The translations under genes were made by a program, and so were the position numbers. This document shows positions 46,095-59,165 of a DNA stretch of 64,000 bases, piece by piece; the stretch's first letter is position 1, and the number at the start of each line of letters is the position of its first letter. The stretch comes from Brasenia schreberi. Lineage: Eukaryota; Streptophyta; Magnoliopsida; Nymphaeales; Cabombaceae. The notes beneath the pieces are model-generated. The model worked only from the letters and a program-made list of their open reading frames with translations, had not been told where the DNA came from and searched no databases. Where the stretch lies: NCBI GenBank assembly GCA_036023115.1, contig JAYKKT010000086.1, positions 17,189,501 through 17,253,500 of the forward strand. Reading direction: 5' to 3'.

Positions 46095-47293
46095 TACTTT
46101 GCAGCTGCTTTATAGTTAGTTGCATTATCTGTAATTAATTAGACTACATTTCACGCCCAACCTCCAATATCACCTTATCAAATTTTTGGCTTAGAACTTT
46201 TGCACTATGGCGCTCCTCTGCCATGTTCAGTGATCTCAAAAAAAAAAAAAACTTTTAGGAAAATAGGCAAGGAAGTTTAATAAAGTATGATAGTGCATCA
46301 TGTCTCCTTCCATGATTCTCTTAAAGTCGAACGGTATTCTTCGACTTCAAGGATGGTCTTATCCAATAGTTTACCTCTCAATTTATTATAAGATGACATC
46401 TTATACCCAGACCAATGTTAGCAACGCATCTGTCATAGCTTGAAAATGAAAGGAATTTGCTGCATTAAATGAAATGCATGCATCATAAACCATCTCCCTC
46501 CCCACAACACTCTCCTAACTTTACTCGTGCAAGGAACAACATCTTTTCTAGTACCTGCTAGACAATGTTTCAATCGAGAAATTTCACCGCTCATCACCTT
46601 ATCACAAAAATTACATTTGATTTTCAATATGTTTCCCTACATTGAAGTACACCATTATCATGCTCGATACCATGATTGAGATTGTGTAGCACATACACTT
46701 CTTTCTTGTCATCTTAATTTACCACTTAAATCTTAATAAACCTAAAAATATTCACTTCATAAACCATCAAAACACTCAAACAGAGCAAACAGAGTGTCTC
46801 CCATAGTCTCACTTCATAGATTGCCACAAATAAAATGAAAAGACATTCACTCACTTCATATATTATCATTTAAAAAAAACAAATAATACAATAAGATACA
46901 AAATAAACATAGAAAAAGAGAAAAAAACCCTATACCACAACCACCAGATTGTCCTTGTTGTTGTCGTTGGAGTGATGGTGTCGTTGGAATGGAGATCATG
47001 GAGATGCTTCTCCCTACCCGAAAATCATCGTAGAGAAACCAGAGCTTCGAGAACTCTCAAACACAAGCCAAACCCAACAAAAATGCAAGGATATGTTCAG
47101 GTGGGGGTTTAAAAGAAATAGGGCATATCACCTATATCGCACGACACGGCCTATATCGCACGATACAGCCTGTATCGCACGATACCGATACTTAGTTAAA
47201 TGTGATATACCTTGGTGTATCGTATCGTGGTTTCTCATGATGTAATATGAAATGCCCCATATCGTACGATACGGGGTGATACACATAACACTA
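46095..47293 (-). mobile_element. hAT element E6, 5' half only
   Basis: The right end (ACACATAACACTA, a degraded terminus) with GTATCG/CGATAC arrays (47130-47280) is followed inward by a leader, a BED finger reading KIKCNFCDKVMSGEISRLKH, and DUF659 pieces to about 46095. There the sequence breaks off (the TTAGTTGCATTATCTGTAAT block matches E1 near 33963). The 3' half is absent. Confidence 0.75.
46433..46627 (-). pseudogene. hAT transposase N-terminal fragment of E6
   Basis: This 64-residue open stretch has the BED finger core CNFCDKVMSGEISRLKHCLAGTRK with its Cys and His ligands visible, followed by CTSKVRRVL. It then jumps by deletion to a DUF659 piece (MMHAFHLMQQIPFIFKL). No complete domain. 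Confidence 0.75.
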
Positions 47294-48227
47294 GTTAATA
47301 CCAATAGGAGACAATTTTATGGGTTGCTTCAAGTTTCACTTAGTGGACTAAAGGACCACTCTCGAGGAGTAACCCGGATGTGATAGTAGTACTCTCAACA
47401 AAATTTTGTTATCACTTCTCTGTTGCAATAAGGCTGAGAAGATCATGCTTGGAAGCTATAGGAAAATAAAGATAAATCAAATTATTTTTGAAGGGTTTGG
47501 TGATTAAACCAAAATTTGAATTTGGCCAGCTTTAGTTATGAATCAGTACCTATATGGATCAGAACTTGTCTGATGGTGGATTGATCCCTTTCGATTGTCA
47601 AACTTGTGGGATTTTATGATGGATACATCCGTACCCGGAATCTCAAACTTGTGGGAAAGGCGGGGAGAAACCGTTATTAAACCATTTATTTATAAAACAT
47701 GAAGTAGTGAAGAGTACAATGCAGAATATCCAGCTTTCATTTGTCAAAGAAAGCGGTGGATGGACAGCTTCCTCTCAAATCAATCAAATGAAATAACTTG
47801 GAGATGGCTGATTGGAGGTCCAGGAGGAGGTCATGCACCTAAGCTTTATCTATATATGTATGTATATGTATATGTATATATATGTATGTAATTGTGTATA
47901 TGTATATGTATATGTATGTATATGTATATATGTATGTATATGTGTAAATATATACATATGTACATATATATAATATGTATATATGTGTATGTATACATAT
48001 ATATACATACGCATACATATATATATAACAGACCCACAAACATGCTTCAAATGAGGTGAGTTTCAGAGCAAAATCTTCAATCACTCTATGGAATATTCAC
48101 TAAATGTAATGATTTGCTCAAATTAATTACTAAATGATTATATACTCATCACTGTGGGCATCCTTCTAAGATAACCTACTGCGACTGTATTAAGCACTGA
48201 AGAATTATGAGAACAAAAGGATCTCAC
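47294..48227. other. End of intron 2 with a TA-rich microsatellite
   Basis: A (TATATG/TGTATA)n microsatellite spans about 47846-48029; open frames over it are artefacts. Nothing else recognised. Confidence 0.6.
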
Positions 48228-48392
48228 TCGCTGTTGGGCCCCAGTCAATGGCATTCACTGCCTTTGAGTGGCTTGTTAGAGTAATAGAGCATCCTGGTGG
48301 AACCCGAGCATGATTTACATGTTGGGCTGCTTTGCATTTCAAAGAAGACAAAATGTGGGAAGGTAAATCTGCATCTGAAATGCTGCCTGAAA
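48228..48392 (-). pseudogene. WDR25-like exon 2
   Basis: After TTTGCAG (or a second acceptor six bases on, TTTCAG) the frame reads GSISDADLPSHILSSLK, then an insert-like HARVPPG, then LTSHSKAVNAIDWGPTA. The last stretch is the first WD40 blade (HSKAVNAIHW type). Joining to exon 3 as annotated is off by one base, so either the acceptor has shifted or a base was lost. Confidence 0.72.
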
Positions 48393-50196
48393 CTGCAAAA
48401 GGATGAACTTTTAGAAGTGTCTGATAAGGTTACTAACATGACCTCAAAATAATGGTCTGTGACTAAGGTGCACAAGCTCAAGAAAACTAACAGAAAATGG
48501 CAATGACAAGATAGAAGAAGCCAATCATGTTAGAAAGTTCTCGATAACTCAACTCATTAGACACACCAAGTTGTGATGAAGATCAGAGATTGATATACCC
48601 ATCAGGGAGCAAACAAATGGAGGATGTAGTTTGTAGAAGATGAAACAAACTTGCAATCACGAAATTAAATTCACATATGTGCAAGATTTCAGTAAATTGA
48701 CAATTGGAATAGGAAGCTGCAGAGTCTTCAATTATTAAGAATGCCAATAAGCATAATTCATGTTCTTTGGATGTTAGAAAAGCCAATTTGTCAAAGAAAA
48801 AGCTGTAATCTCACTATAGGTGCTCGATTTGTATGTTTGTCGCCAGGGTCACGTGCATAGGAAGCAACCATAAAAAGTGCCTACGAGAAGCTATGGTTGA
48901 AAAACTTCAGCATTTTGTTGCATCCAGAATCACGTACCTGATCAATGAGAATGTGGGATTTCACTAAGTTATACCATTTGGTTATGCAACAAAAAAGCTC
49001 AACTACAGAGGAATCGAAGAACTTAACTCTTTATTTTGAACAATTAATCAACGGAAAAGGAAGATCTCAACATATCATGTGAAGGCCACCTCAAACAAGT
49101 TATTTCAAACTGAGAGAAGCTAGATATTCCCAGCCAGTATCACCAGATGCAATGTTTGTACTTCCTTGTGCCATTCCATTGACATGACCAAAGAAAACAA
49201 CATCAACAAGTTGTTGAAATGCAAAGAAAATCCAATTAAATAAGTGAATAGCCCAGCATAATTCTCACGACCAGCTCAGAACTGTAAACCAAAAGTTATG
49301 GAACAACTAACAAAGCTATCAACAATAAACTTCTAGAAGCAACAGATAAAACAAGCTGGGTTCAGATACCTTCTTCCACTTCCTTGTCAAATCACATAAA
49401 TCAGTAAATCCTACTAAAAATACATACACGGAGTCCTTTGTTCTTAGTTGGACATCGGAAAGCATTTTCTATCAGATACGCCAGCTTAGTCCGAACCCGA
49501 ACCATGAAGAAAGTTCACTCAAATCCTACATCATGTAGAAGGTTATGTTTCTCACACAATATAGAATTAACTCACTTCCTATCATCCTCGATATAACATA
49601 GAGAAACCGAGCAAAAAAGAAATAACACAACCTGATGCATTGATTTCAGACTTGCTCCTGACAACTCGACTAAACTCCAACTGGAAGACAAATTGAACTG
49701 TCTACGGAAACGGATAAAGTCTTTGCTTAACCCATCAACTAAGATACAACAAAACCAGAGGAATCCACAACTCGCAACTAAACAAAGAAGGATCGAATAG
49801 TTGCGACAAATGCAGTAATCTCATAGCAAGCGCACTGCAAAGACAAACTCCACCTAAACTAAGTTATCCATGAAGCGAAGCTAAAGCAGCACACAAGGAA
49901 GTGAAACCACCCTAGCTTGCTTGAGCTCATTCGCCAGCGCATCATATTGAAGTCCGAATTCACATATATCGCAACGATACTCCTATGGAACTCGCAAAAA
50001 TCGGCATAATAACGTTAACTATGAAAGCAACTCCTGGAAGCAACGGTATAAGAAGATAATGATGATGATTAGCAATTCAAACAAAAGATAAGAAGAGCAT
50101 AAAGAAGATATAGACGGTAATCAGGAAATTACGTTCAGATGGACCGATAAAGAAACGATATATTCTTAAAGAGAAGAAGATGGAAGGAAGAAAGAC
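48393..50196. other. Intron 1 of the WDR25-like gene
   Basis: About 1.8 kb between exons 1 and 2, without recognisable transposon or exon. Confidence 0.55.
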
Positions 50197-50401
50197 CAGT
50201 TAATGGCACGAACGAAGGAGAGGGGGACGCAGATTGAGCAGTCGGAGATGTCATGGTCGCCGCGCGCTGCCTCTTGGAGACGTACCGGCCAGGGAGCGGC
50301 GGAGAAGGACGGATCTTCTTCCCGGTGCCATCAGAGGAGTTCTGACCCTCTCCCTCATCGTCTTTGGAGGGAACTCGATATGCCCTGCGGAGGAGGTCCA
50401 T
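50197..50401 (-). pseudogene. WDR25-like exon 1
   Basis: Starts MDLLRRAYRVPSKDDEGEG and contains PPLPGRYVSKRQRAA, a short conserved N-terminal motif of plant WDR25-like proteins as I remember them. The start at 50401 is chosen because MDLL is the usual beginning; the frame is open further upstream, but that sequence is arginine-rich and unlike the family. The donor GTCTTT follows residue T68 plus one base (phase 1). This exon has no lesion. Confidence 0.65.
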
Positions 50402-53400
50402 GTCGTCGCGCGCGATGTTGATGCACCCGCTTCGGTTCCTAACGCTCTCTCTCGCACGCACACCGTGCCGCAAAGACAAATGAAGAATTTAAATTAATAA
50501 TTTAAATAAAAAATTGGAAAAGAATTTAAATGAAGAAAATACTGAGATATTAATAATATTATCCGAGAATTCAGGAAAGAGGACACTTTACGTTTAACAG
50601 ACAGAACCATTAGAGATCATTTAAATGCTGAAAAATAAGTTCTTATATAATATTCAAGATTGTCTTCATAAAATATGCAGCTTAGTACAAGTCAAATTTC
50701 CCAAATAAGGTAAATAGAAATTAAGATCTATATTCAAGAATTCTGGATACATTAATAAAGAGAACTGATCAATTAATTATCTGGGTTGGAACGAGTTCCC
50801 ATATAATATGGGTTTGCTTGATATTTTGTTAATTAACAATTAACTTTGTAAAATTTATCCTTTATTTCAAACACCTTTAACTTTCTATACATCTTTTGAA
50901 TGCTTACTATATCACTTCCCGTACTTTCTTATTGGAGCTCTATACGTTTGTCTCTCTAATGTACACTGACCTTAAGTGTATCTCTTTTCTTTTCATAATT
51001 GTTATTCATACACCTATTTTATTAAATATACACTCTTTTTTTCAAACATTTCTAAACTATCCTTATTGTAGATTCTCTCTCCTTTCCCCCTTGCTCATCG
51101 ACTTCTTCTCCTTCGGATGATCAATCTACATGCCATTGGCTTCTCCTTTTCTCTCAACGATCTTTCTCGATTTCTTTCTCTCTAGCGATCCTTTTTAATC
51201 TTGTTCTCTCTTTTAATCATTCAATTTCTCTCTAAACCTCGCCCTCTTCAACTATTCTTTTTCAAGACTTTTACGAATGTTTTTTATCTTTTTATTGATC
51301 TCTTTTGAGCTTCTTTCTCTATTATTCTTAATCTTTATTTTATTATGAAGATAAATTTCACAAAAATTTGATGGAAAATAGAGTTCTAGAGGATCAATCA
51401 AGATAAGTGTTTCTGATGAGAGAAGAAATCAATGACCAATGATGAGATGCACCTAAAGTTTGTTTTATTTAAAGGAGAAATGCTCCCACGATATGCCCCT
51501 ATTTGAGGAGCATCGTATGGTAGGTGCATCTTTACCCTAAAGATGGCACTATTGAACCATGTCACTCTTTATGATCGATGATGAGAAGCGCTTAAGGTGC
51601 GTTATGTTTAAATGGTAGATGTATTTTGAGAATGTAGTTGTTTGAGGTATGACACATAGTAGGCACATATTTTATTTTCGAAAATGGTGTGAACTGGGAG
51701 AAAATGTAAGAGAGAAACATGAATAGGGGTAATTTTGGAAAAAGTGATGAAAGCAGTATATATTTAGTAAAAAAGAACGTATGAACAATAACACCCTTTC
51801 TTTTTAGCATTATACCAATGTTATCTCTAAGAGCTTCATTTCTACTTCACTCTTTCATTGCATTACCATTCATCTACTTCAAGCATCTTGATTTGTGTCT
51901 ACATCTCCAACACATTTTGATAGTAGATTATAACATTTGAGATCATGTTTGGTTTGCTGCTACTCTAGAATATTTATATTTCAATGTGAGTGGTATTGTT
52001 TTTCTACAAAAGAATATCGGATGTACTTTTACATTTTAATTCAGAGTTCAATCGATTCTCCTGTAACAATCCTTTTTTCTTAAAGTAAAAACTAAAGAAC
52101 TACATATCAGTTGATATAAGGTTTGACAGTCATTACATTTGGTCAAAGGAATGAAACTTGTTCCTTATAGGTATTAAAAGATTCACCATTTTCATTGTAA
52201 ATAACAATCAACTCTTCGTATAGTCATTGCCTATAAGAGCTATAATAATGATATGCTTTCTTCCTAAGGTTTACATACATAAGAACCATTCAACTATTTC
52301 TTATAGAATTTCAACGTAAAATCTATAATTATGATAATGGTGCAGAATGTTATATAATAATATGTGGAAGAAGCAAGAGGAGCAGACAAATATTGATGTG
52401 TATCTAAAAGGAGTAAAAAGTCAACTTGAATACTTTGCTATGAGCGAAAGGGATAAATGAACATATTTTATCAATATTTTTTACAAATTTATACTCTTAC
52501 TTGCATCATTATATGCATCTCCACATTAACTTAAAGTTGATTCCGCTGAGAGTTTCTATTTGTTTAAATGTTTATTATTTTACATGTTTGTATTCAACTT
52601 CACATACTAATTTTATATGGTTGGTCCATTTAAATATTGTAAGTACATTGTAAGTGATTAGTCATTACAATATCTTACAATTCACCATGTTAGTTTGCTA
52701 TGAACTTGATTTATCATAGTGCTTTTGCTTATATTTAGTCTTAAGTGACTTTCTCATAACAAATGATGTCTATTTCTAGACATTAACTATGTAGTTAGTT
52801 TCTCTTGAACGATGACATCAACAAATTTTATTGAATAAAAGCGAAGGCATTTAAATGAGTGCATGTCATGTGTGTCATTATTGACTTGCTACTTTTGACA
52901 TGCATAAGGTTGAGATAAACAATAGAACATATTTTGATCGTCTTTCTAAGACTGGTAAAGTTTATTTGCCTTCTAAGTAAGAAATATGTTCATATAGCAC
53001 AACATTGTTACCATAACATTAATTAGGAGACTCAAAATTTTTATGGGAATTTAAAACATGATGAGACTTCAATTCTACTTTCTGGCTTGGTATGTTGTGA
53101 TTAAATTTGAGAAAGCTCAAACAAAGTTCACAATAGTGTTGAAAAAAATCAAGACCATCTTTTTTTCTTATTTCATATTAGAAGACCTTGTTGATATACA
53201 ATAATTTTGATGCTATGCACAAACCACAACATTAATTTGTAGTAAGATATTCACAAGTGCTTGTAGAACTAGGTAAGTAAATCACAAAAGGTCAACTTAT
53301 GCATTGACATAGACAGAGTGCATATGTGTTTTAGAAGGAAAGAAGTATATAGATCAATTTTGTACAGTGCTTTTACCATGTTTACCATATTATACAACAA

Positions 53401-53854
53401 GAAAAAGGAGAAACAAATAATCGTTTACTAGGTTAAAGAGTATGGAGTTGTCATATTAGATCATTTTTAAAGTATGAGAGTTCATATGCATAAAGTAGTT
53501 GGCTTAAAGAACCATAATTACTATGTAAAATGCAAATTCCAAAAAATTTGCCAAATGTTGTGACTATACAATGAATGATATGTAGTTTTCATTTTATTAT
53601 AACAAGCCATCACTCAATATATCTTACATTTCAGTGCATATCAAATTTAGGACAAATTAGGTAGGCAGATTATCGAAGCAAAAACACGATCATTCTTCTC
53701 ATGCAAACCTTGCCAATGCATCCACTACCTTGTTCCTTCTCGTGATGCCTTGTGCTTGAAAAACTTGAAAAGTAGTTGTAGTGAGATAGATGTCTTTGAA
53801 AATATTACCATTGTAAGATATGTCATTCTCTCATGAGATTGCATCAAATACTTT
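50402..53854. other. Upstream and intergenic sequence
   Basis: Upstream of the WDR25-like start the minus strand is AT-rich without a clear TATA box. Two diverged direct repeats occur near 51437-51530 and 51575-51670 (GATGAGATGCACCTAAAGTT against GATGAGAAGCGCTTAAGGTG). No gene recognised. Confidence 0.45.
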
Positions 53855-54530
53855 TGTTATGTCTCCTTCCAATATAATCTTTGTAGAACAAGTTGTGATG
53901 GACATTTTACTCCTTTTGGTTCCAAAAGGAGGCCCATGTTTTAACACATAATATAGTGTGTGTGGGGCATTTTGATAGAGACTTGATTTGGGTTGTTTTA
54001 TGTAATGCACAAAAAGAAAAGGGACATGTGGCGGTTGAGTGCTCCACAGTGTTTTCTCTTAGCCGATTAAGAGATAGAGAGATTAGGTTTTCTTTTGATG
54101 TGCGTTTGTGGTTCCTTTGAGAGATTCAAGAAGTGTGCAAGCATCACCTTCCAAAAGGCTAGATTTTCAATTATAGGTTCTTTCTTCGTTAGTAATTTTA
54201 TCTTTTGCAGTTTTTGTGAATCCATATTGGGTGAGATCCTCTTGAACTTTATAACAAGTTGTTTTGGTGATATCGCGGTAGTGTTTAGGTTCTTGGTATT
54301 CTCTTGTCGTTATCTTCTAGCTCTTGTGAACCACTTGAGTTTTTAGGTCTTTGGGACCTTGTGTTTTTTCTCACTTTTTTACGGTTTCCTATATTAAATC
54401 GGGTGCCTCACGCCTTATTTGTTAGTACTTTTTACAGTTTTTGTGAATCCATAGTGGAGGTTGTTATTGTTGAGTTTTTGAATGGTGTCAGCACTTCTTT
54501 TATCATTGGATTTGTAAGTTTGGCCTAATA
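53855..54530 (+). repeat. 5' LTR of copia element
   Basis: Aligns with 56790-57356 with indels. Boundaries are approximate: start at TGTTATGTCTCC, end just before the primer-binding site. Confidence 0.6.
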
Positions 54531-54535
54531 ATGGT

Positions 54536-56789
54536 ATGAAAGTGTTGCTCTATTTATTTGTAGTATTGGGGACTAAGATGAAAAGACATGTGTGTATGAT
54601 TGTTTTGAATGGTTTTCATTACTATTCTCGAGCTCTTAAGATGAGGAACTTATTATTTGTAAAGTCTATGCACTTGCCATTATTTGAAATACAAAAACTG
54701 GAAGAAAAAATAGATAAAGAACAAAAGTTAGAGCATAAGCAAGTATGTGATTTTATTCGGTATTTTGTAGATTAGAATATCTATACTCATGTATACCATG
54801 GGAAAATGCCCAATCACTTTAGGAGAAGGTGGAGTCGGTCTATTCTTCTAACACCATCAATAACCAATTATTGTTATTAAAGAAATTGATGCAATTGAAG
54901 TATAAGGATGGGAGTTCAGTAGCAAACTACTTGAACAAATTCTAAGCTATTATAGATCAGCTGACCAATATGGTTATTAAGATGACAATACCTTTTGGGT
55001 CTTTGCTTGATGACTATTTTGGCTCATTTTTAGGAAACCTTTAGGGTACTCTTTCTAATTTTGCTCATAAGAGTTTTCTCATGATTGAATCTATTAAAAG
55101 AGTCGTTCTAAGTGAAGAATTAAGGCGCAAGACACATGACTTGTTTTAGATTTGAATGTATTAGTGATCGATGAAAAAGATCAGGACAAGTAAAGAGGTA
55201 GTAGCAATGGTAGAGATAAGATCAAAAGTAAGTCAAGAGGTAAATAAATAATATAAAATATCATTGTGGTAAGACAAGTCATATTAAAAAGCTTTTGCTA
55301 CAAGTTGAAGAAACAAAATTAAAGTAAGGAAAAAAAGAAAGAAAACAAGGGCTACAATGAGATAGTTACAATAAGTACAAAAGACTGTCTTATTGTGAAT
55401 GATGAGGTAGTAAGGCTTGTGTGTGATGCCACTAGTTGGGTTGTAGATAGTGGTATCTGAGTTCATACCACTTTGAGGATAGAGTTCTTTATCTCTTATA
55501 CTGTAGGTAAGTTTGATAGTGTCAAGATGAAACTTGAAACTTCAAGCTTAACTAAAGTTCTTGGTATAAGAGTTATTTAGCTTACACACTTAAATTGAAC
55601 AGCCTCAGGGATTTGTAGTAAAAGAAAAAGAGGAGTATGTGTATAATTGAAGAAGAGTCTATATAGTCTAAAGCAAGATCCAACGTAGGAGTACTTGAAG
55701 TTTAAATCTCTCACGAAGAAGAAAGGCTATGAGAAGACTTCTTTATATCACTGTATTTGTGTAGACATTCATTGATGATGACTTTATTATCCTTTATTAT
55801 ATGTGAATGATATATTGATCATGGGTAAGAATCTCTTAAGAATTGCTAGTTTTAAGAAGCAAGAGAGCAAGCATTTTGATATCAAAGACTTAAGGCCAGC
55901 TATGAAGATTTTAAGCATTTAGATAGATAGAAAGTTCTTTTTATCTTCAAAGAATTCTATTCAAAAGGTACTTGAATGATTTACTATGATTAATGATAAG
56001 GTGGTTAGCACTCCTCTTGCAAAGCATTTTCAAATTAAGTGTTCATCATTGTCTTTTCATTGATAAGGAGAAAGAGATGACTAGGCCTTTTCATATTTCG
56101 TAGATGAGATTGGCAAGAGATTGAGTTAAGGGGCTTGGAGATTTCATTAAGGGGAGTAGAAGCAGCTGCATGCTATGATTTGTATTAGGCCAGACATAAC
56201 ACATGCATTTGGTGTAGTTATTAGATTTTTGTCTAGCCCTAAAAAGGAATACTGAAATACATTGTGGTAGATATTGAGATAACTGAAGGGTGAGATAACT
56301 TTAAAATTGTGTCTTTGAGTTGAGAATCCAGAACTTATGTGTTATACAGATGCATGAGGAGATCTTGATAAGCACAAGTTTACTGAGGCTACTTAGTTAC
56401 CTTTGCATGGGGAGTGGTCTCTTAACAGTCTAGACTTCAGAAGTGTATTGCCTTATCGACTTATTAATATCAATGAAGATACTAAGAAGTTACTTTCTAT
56501 AAGAGTTCGCGAAAGAACTTAGCTTTATGTAATCGAGGTATATGTTATATTGTAATAATCAAAGTGCTTTTTGTCTCACGAAGTACTCCACTTTTTACTT
56601 AAAGCCACAGCACATCAACAAGAGATAGTATTGGATAAGGTCAATCTTAGAAGAGAAATTGCTAGAAATAGAAAACGATACACTCATGATAATTTCTTAG
56701 ATATGTTGATAAAAGTTGTCATTGAAAAGCACAGACTCGTAGAAAGTTGGCAGGCATTAAATTTGCCTATTCTTCTACAAAGTGAAGAT
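54536..56789 (+). pseudogene. Copia polyprotein remnant (gag, protease, RT, RNase H)
   Basis: Gag: SSVANYLNKF followed by TNMVIKMTIPFGSLLDDYFG, in shifting frames near 54910-55030. Zinc-knuckle remnant: YHCGKTSHIKK at 55262. Protease: WVVDSGI at 55438 with catalytic D. RT: EQPQGFVVKEKEEY at 55598 and YVNDILI (catalytic YVDD degraded) at 55800. RNase H: YTDA at 56340 and CNNQSAF at 56553. Integrase is absent between protease and RT. Confidence 0.75.
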
Positions 56790-57356
56790 TGTAATCTCCT
56801 TTAGTTGAAGGGTTAGTTTGATGGACATTTTAGTTCCTTTCGTTCCAACCAAGGGCCCACGTTTTGACGCACAATATGTTTCACATGGGTCATTTTGAGA
56901 GAGGCCTGATTTGGGTCATTTTCTTTTAACACACAAAGAAAAGGGAGAAGCCTTAATGGGTTTTGTGTGCCAGTTAAGAGAATAATACAGGCGCGTGGCA
57001 ATTGAGTGCTCCATGGTGTGTTAATATTTCAATCATGGGTTCTTTCTTGCTTAGTGATTTCATCTTTTGCAGATTTTATGAATCTACATTGAGTTAGATC
57101 CTCTTCTGTTAAGTTGTTCTAATGATATTGAAGTGGCGTCAGATTCTTGATATTCTTCTATCACTATTTTTTTAGTTCTTTTATCAACCGCTAGTTTGTA
57201 CCTACTCTTGGAGATTTTTTTCTCTTCCTTAAGTGTTTTCTACATTAAATGTAATACATCAATTCTTTTTCATTATTATTGCATCTTACTGGGTGGAGGT
57301 TCCACATTATTGTTCGACACTTGTTTTGTCATTGGTTTTGCAAGTTCGACTGAACA
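56790..57356 (+). repeat. 3' LTR of copia element
   Basis: Begins TGTAATCTCC directly after AAGTGAAGAT and ends GACTGAACA. Shorter than the 5' LTR through deletions. Confidence 0.6.
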
Positions 57357-57359
57357 AGT

Positions 57360-58829
57360 GCAGCCCACACAACTCCTTTCGCTGCAAAGAATTCACCTCT
57401 GAAAGGATCATGTTGTCCCTGTACGTGGACTGCCTTTGCACCTAGCATACATCCATCTTCATCTCTAATTACAATTCCTAATCCCAATCGATTGTGATCC
57501 TGGATTGCTTTATCTAGATTTACTTTCGTAATAGCCTTATGAGGGGTCTTCCATTTGTTATTCTCTCATATTTATCTGTAGTTGTCGGCTGCCATTGTCT
57601 CACTTCATTTAACATGCATTCTGCTTCAATATTGAGAATTTGCGGTGCTTTGGGCTTCCACCTTTCCGTGTATCGTTGCGCGTGGCCCACACAATATACC
57701 ATACGATTGATACCTTTCATATCTCCTCTTGTGGTAGAAATTCACACATTTAAGTGATTTTATGTAACCATGCTCTCTAAGAATATGCTTAAGGCATGGT
57801 CTAGAGATTCTTCTCTTGAGCACAGGCAACATTGTCCCTCTAAATTAACTCCTTTGCTTCTTAGTTGTTCTTTTGTGGGAATTGCCTACCTGTAGATTCT
57901 CCATATAAAGTATTTTTTGAGCTACGAATACTTTCCACGATGCACCTTTCATTTCTATTTCAGGTAGATAGGGAAACCAATGCTCTCTTTCTAATGTCAT
58001 TCATCAAAGGAAACGGTATGCACTCTTGATAATCATTCTGGGGTATTGGCGCAAGAGGCATTCCTCTCTTCCGAGAAAACATTATTAATAAGTGTCCTGT
58101 TTCATCTGCTCCTATCATCCAGCTGTTGCTCAACACTTTGAATCTCATGCTGATCTTCATAACGGCCTAGATATTAAAGTTAGGTTTTAGTACCCAAGCA
58201 TCATGCGATACATTTATGCTGGTTCCACCTGCAACTCTGCAAGGACATCCTTCCTTTAGGAGTTCAGTTCCTTCAAGTATACTTCTGGAGGTGAAGGATG
58301 GATGATGACCAAAATGCACATAGAAAATGGGCGATAGGAAAGAACTTCGCTTTAAGGACTTTAGTTACCAGCAAATCCTCGTTTTGGAGGATCCTCAAAC
58401 TTTTCTTTGACTAACATAGCCAGATTGAAGATATTGAAATCCCGATGACACATTTCTCTGGTCTTCTTAGGCCAGCACAGCCTCAACGAATTGAGCCAGT
58501 ATATGAGTCATTTTAAAAGAGTTCACCTCGCCGGTTTTTGCTTTCGCAATTTTCATCGGCAGCCACGGGTACTTTTCCTAATATGCCTCCAATTGAATGC
58601 TACACATTTCCTTAACGGTGGATCTCATTTAGCCTCTTATATTTTAAGAAAACATGAGTGCCGATTTGTCATAGTTTATGAGCTGCCTTGATGCTTGGCC
58701 ATCATAGCCGTAGAATACTGACAATGAGTACACTCTTCCTTATTACCTTTGGCGAAAATCAAGCACTAGTCTGCAAAAAGGTGTGAAATAGGAGGTGCTT
58801 CTTTACAAAGTCAGACACTAGCCAGTCAG

Positions 58830-58882
<53 letters not shown>

Positions 58883-59165
58883 TAAAAAGTTGTGAGGCCC
58901 TCAGTATATAAAATAAAAAGGTAAGAGGAGAGGGGAACCCCTTGCCTTAACCCTCTTTCAGGAATGAAGCTTTGCCCCGAGCTACCCGTTCATCAAAAAT
59001 AGCATATGGCAGCGGCTCTACACAACAAATAATACGGTTCACCCACCGATCATTGAAACCTATTTTCTTCATAATTGCCTCTAGAAATCTCCATTCTATT
59101 TAGTTGTATGCGTTGTTCACATCCAATTTTAGGGCCCTAAACCCTTCTTTTCATCTTCTTTTATT
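57360..59165 (-). mobile_element. L1-type LINE remnant (RT, zf-RVT, RNase H)
   Basis: On the minus strand, from right to left: RT motif A region ALKLDVNNAYN with MEWRFLE (near 59130), FADDCLIFAKGNKEEC (RT motif C, 58760-58730), a zf-RVT-like Cys/Trp region (57900-57650), and an RNase H-like domain LGLGIVIRDEDGCMLGAKAV (57440-57520). The order RT, zf-RVT, RNase H is typical of plant L1-type elements. Frames are broken throughout, and a (CT)n microsatellite (58832-58879) interrupts the RT. The left end abuts the copia 3' LTR. Confidence 0.75.
58832..58879. repeat. (CT)n microsatellite
   Basis: Uninterrupted CT repeats inside the L1-type remnant. Confidence 0.95.

Larger units (their letters stand above)
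31325..50401 (-). pseudogene. WDR25/PRP17-like WD40 gene, disrupted by a hAT insertion
   Basis: Four exons on the minus strand are collinear with plant WDR25-like proteins, relatives of the splicing factor PRP17/CDC40. Exon 1 is 50401-50197 and exon 2 is 48392-48228. Exon 3 is split as 35724-35490 and 32197-31982, and exon 4 is 31696-31325. Splice sites are readable: donors at 50196 (GTCTTT), 48227 (GTGAGA) and 31981 (GTAATT); acceptors TTTGCAG before exon 2, TTTTGCAG before exon 3 and CCTACAG before exon 4. Intron 2 is about 12.5 kb and full of transposons. Exon 3 has an in-frame TAG at 35672-35670, frameshifts, and a 3.3-kb hAT insertion. The joined reading length (about 395 codons) is near that expected for the family. 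The human WDR25 function is poorly known; a WD40 scaffold role is inferred. Confidence 0.75.
53855..57356 (+). mobile_element. Ty1/copia retrotransposon, internally deleted and decayed
   Basis: Two diverged LTRs (53855-54530 and 56790-57356) share GATGGACATTTTA, GGTTCTTTCTT with the GTGATTTCATCTTTTGCAG region, and TTTTGTGAATCCA. A primer-binding site, TGGTATGAAAG (54532-54542), related to the initiator-tRNA-Met type TGGTATCAGAG, follows the 5' LTR. A purine stretch AAGTGAAGA precedes the 3' LTR. The interior has gag, protease, RT and RNase H remnants in copia order, but integrase is missing. Every frame has stops. No target duplication was seen. Confidence 0.75.

Noticed and set aside
50402..50479. 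Longer start for WDR25-like exon 1 (MSLRHGVRARESVRNRSG...)
   Set aside because: The frame is open but starts at a non-ATG codon and the added residues are unlike the family; MDLL at 50401 is the expected N-terminus.
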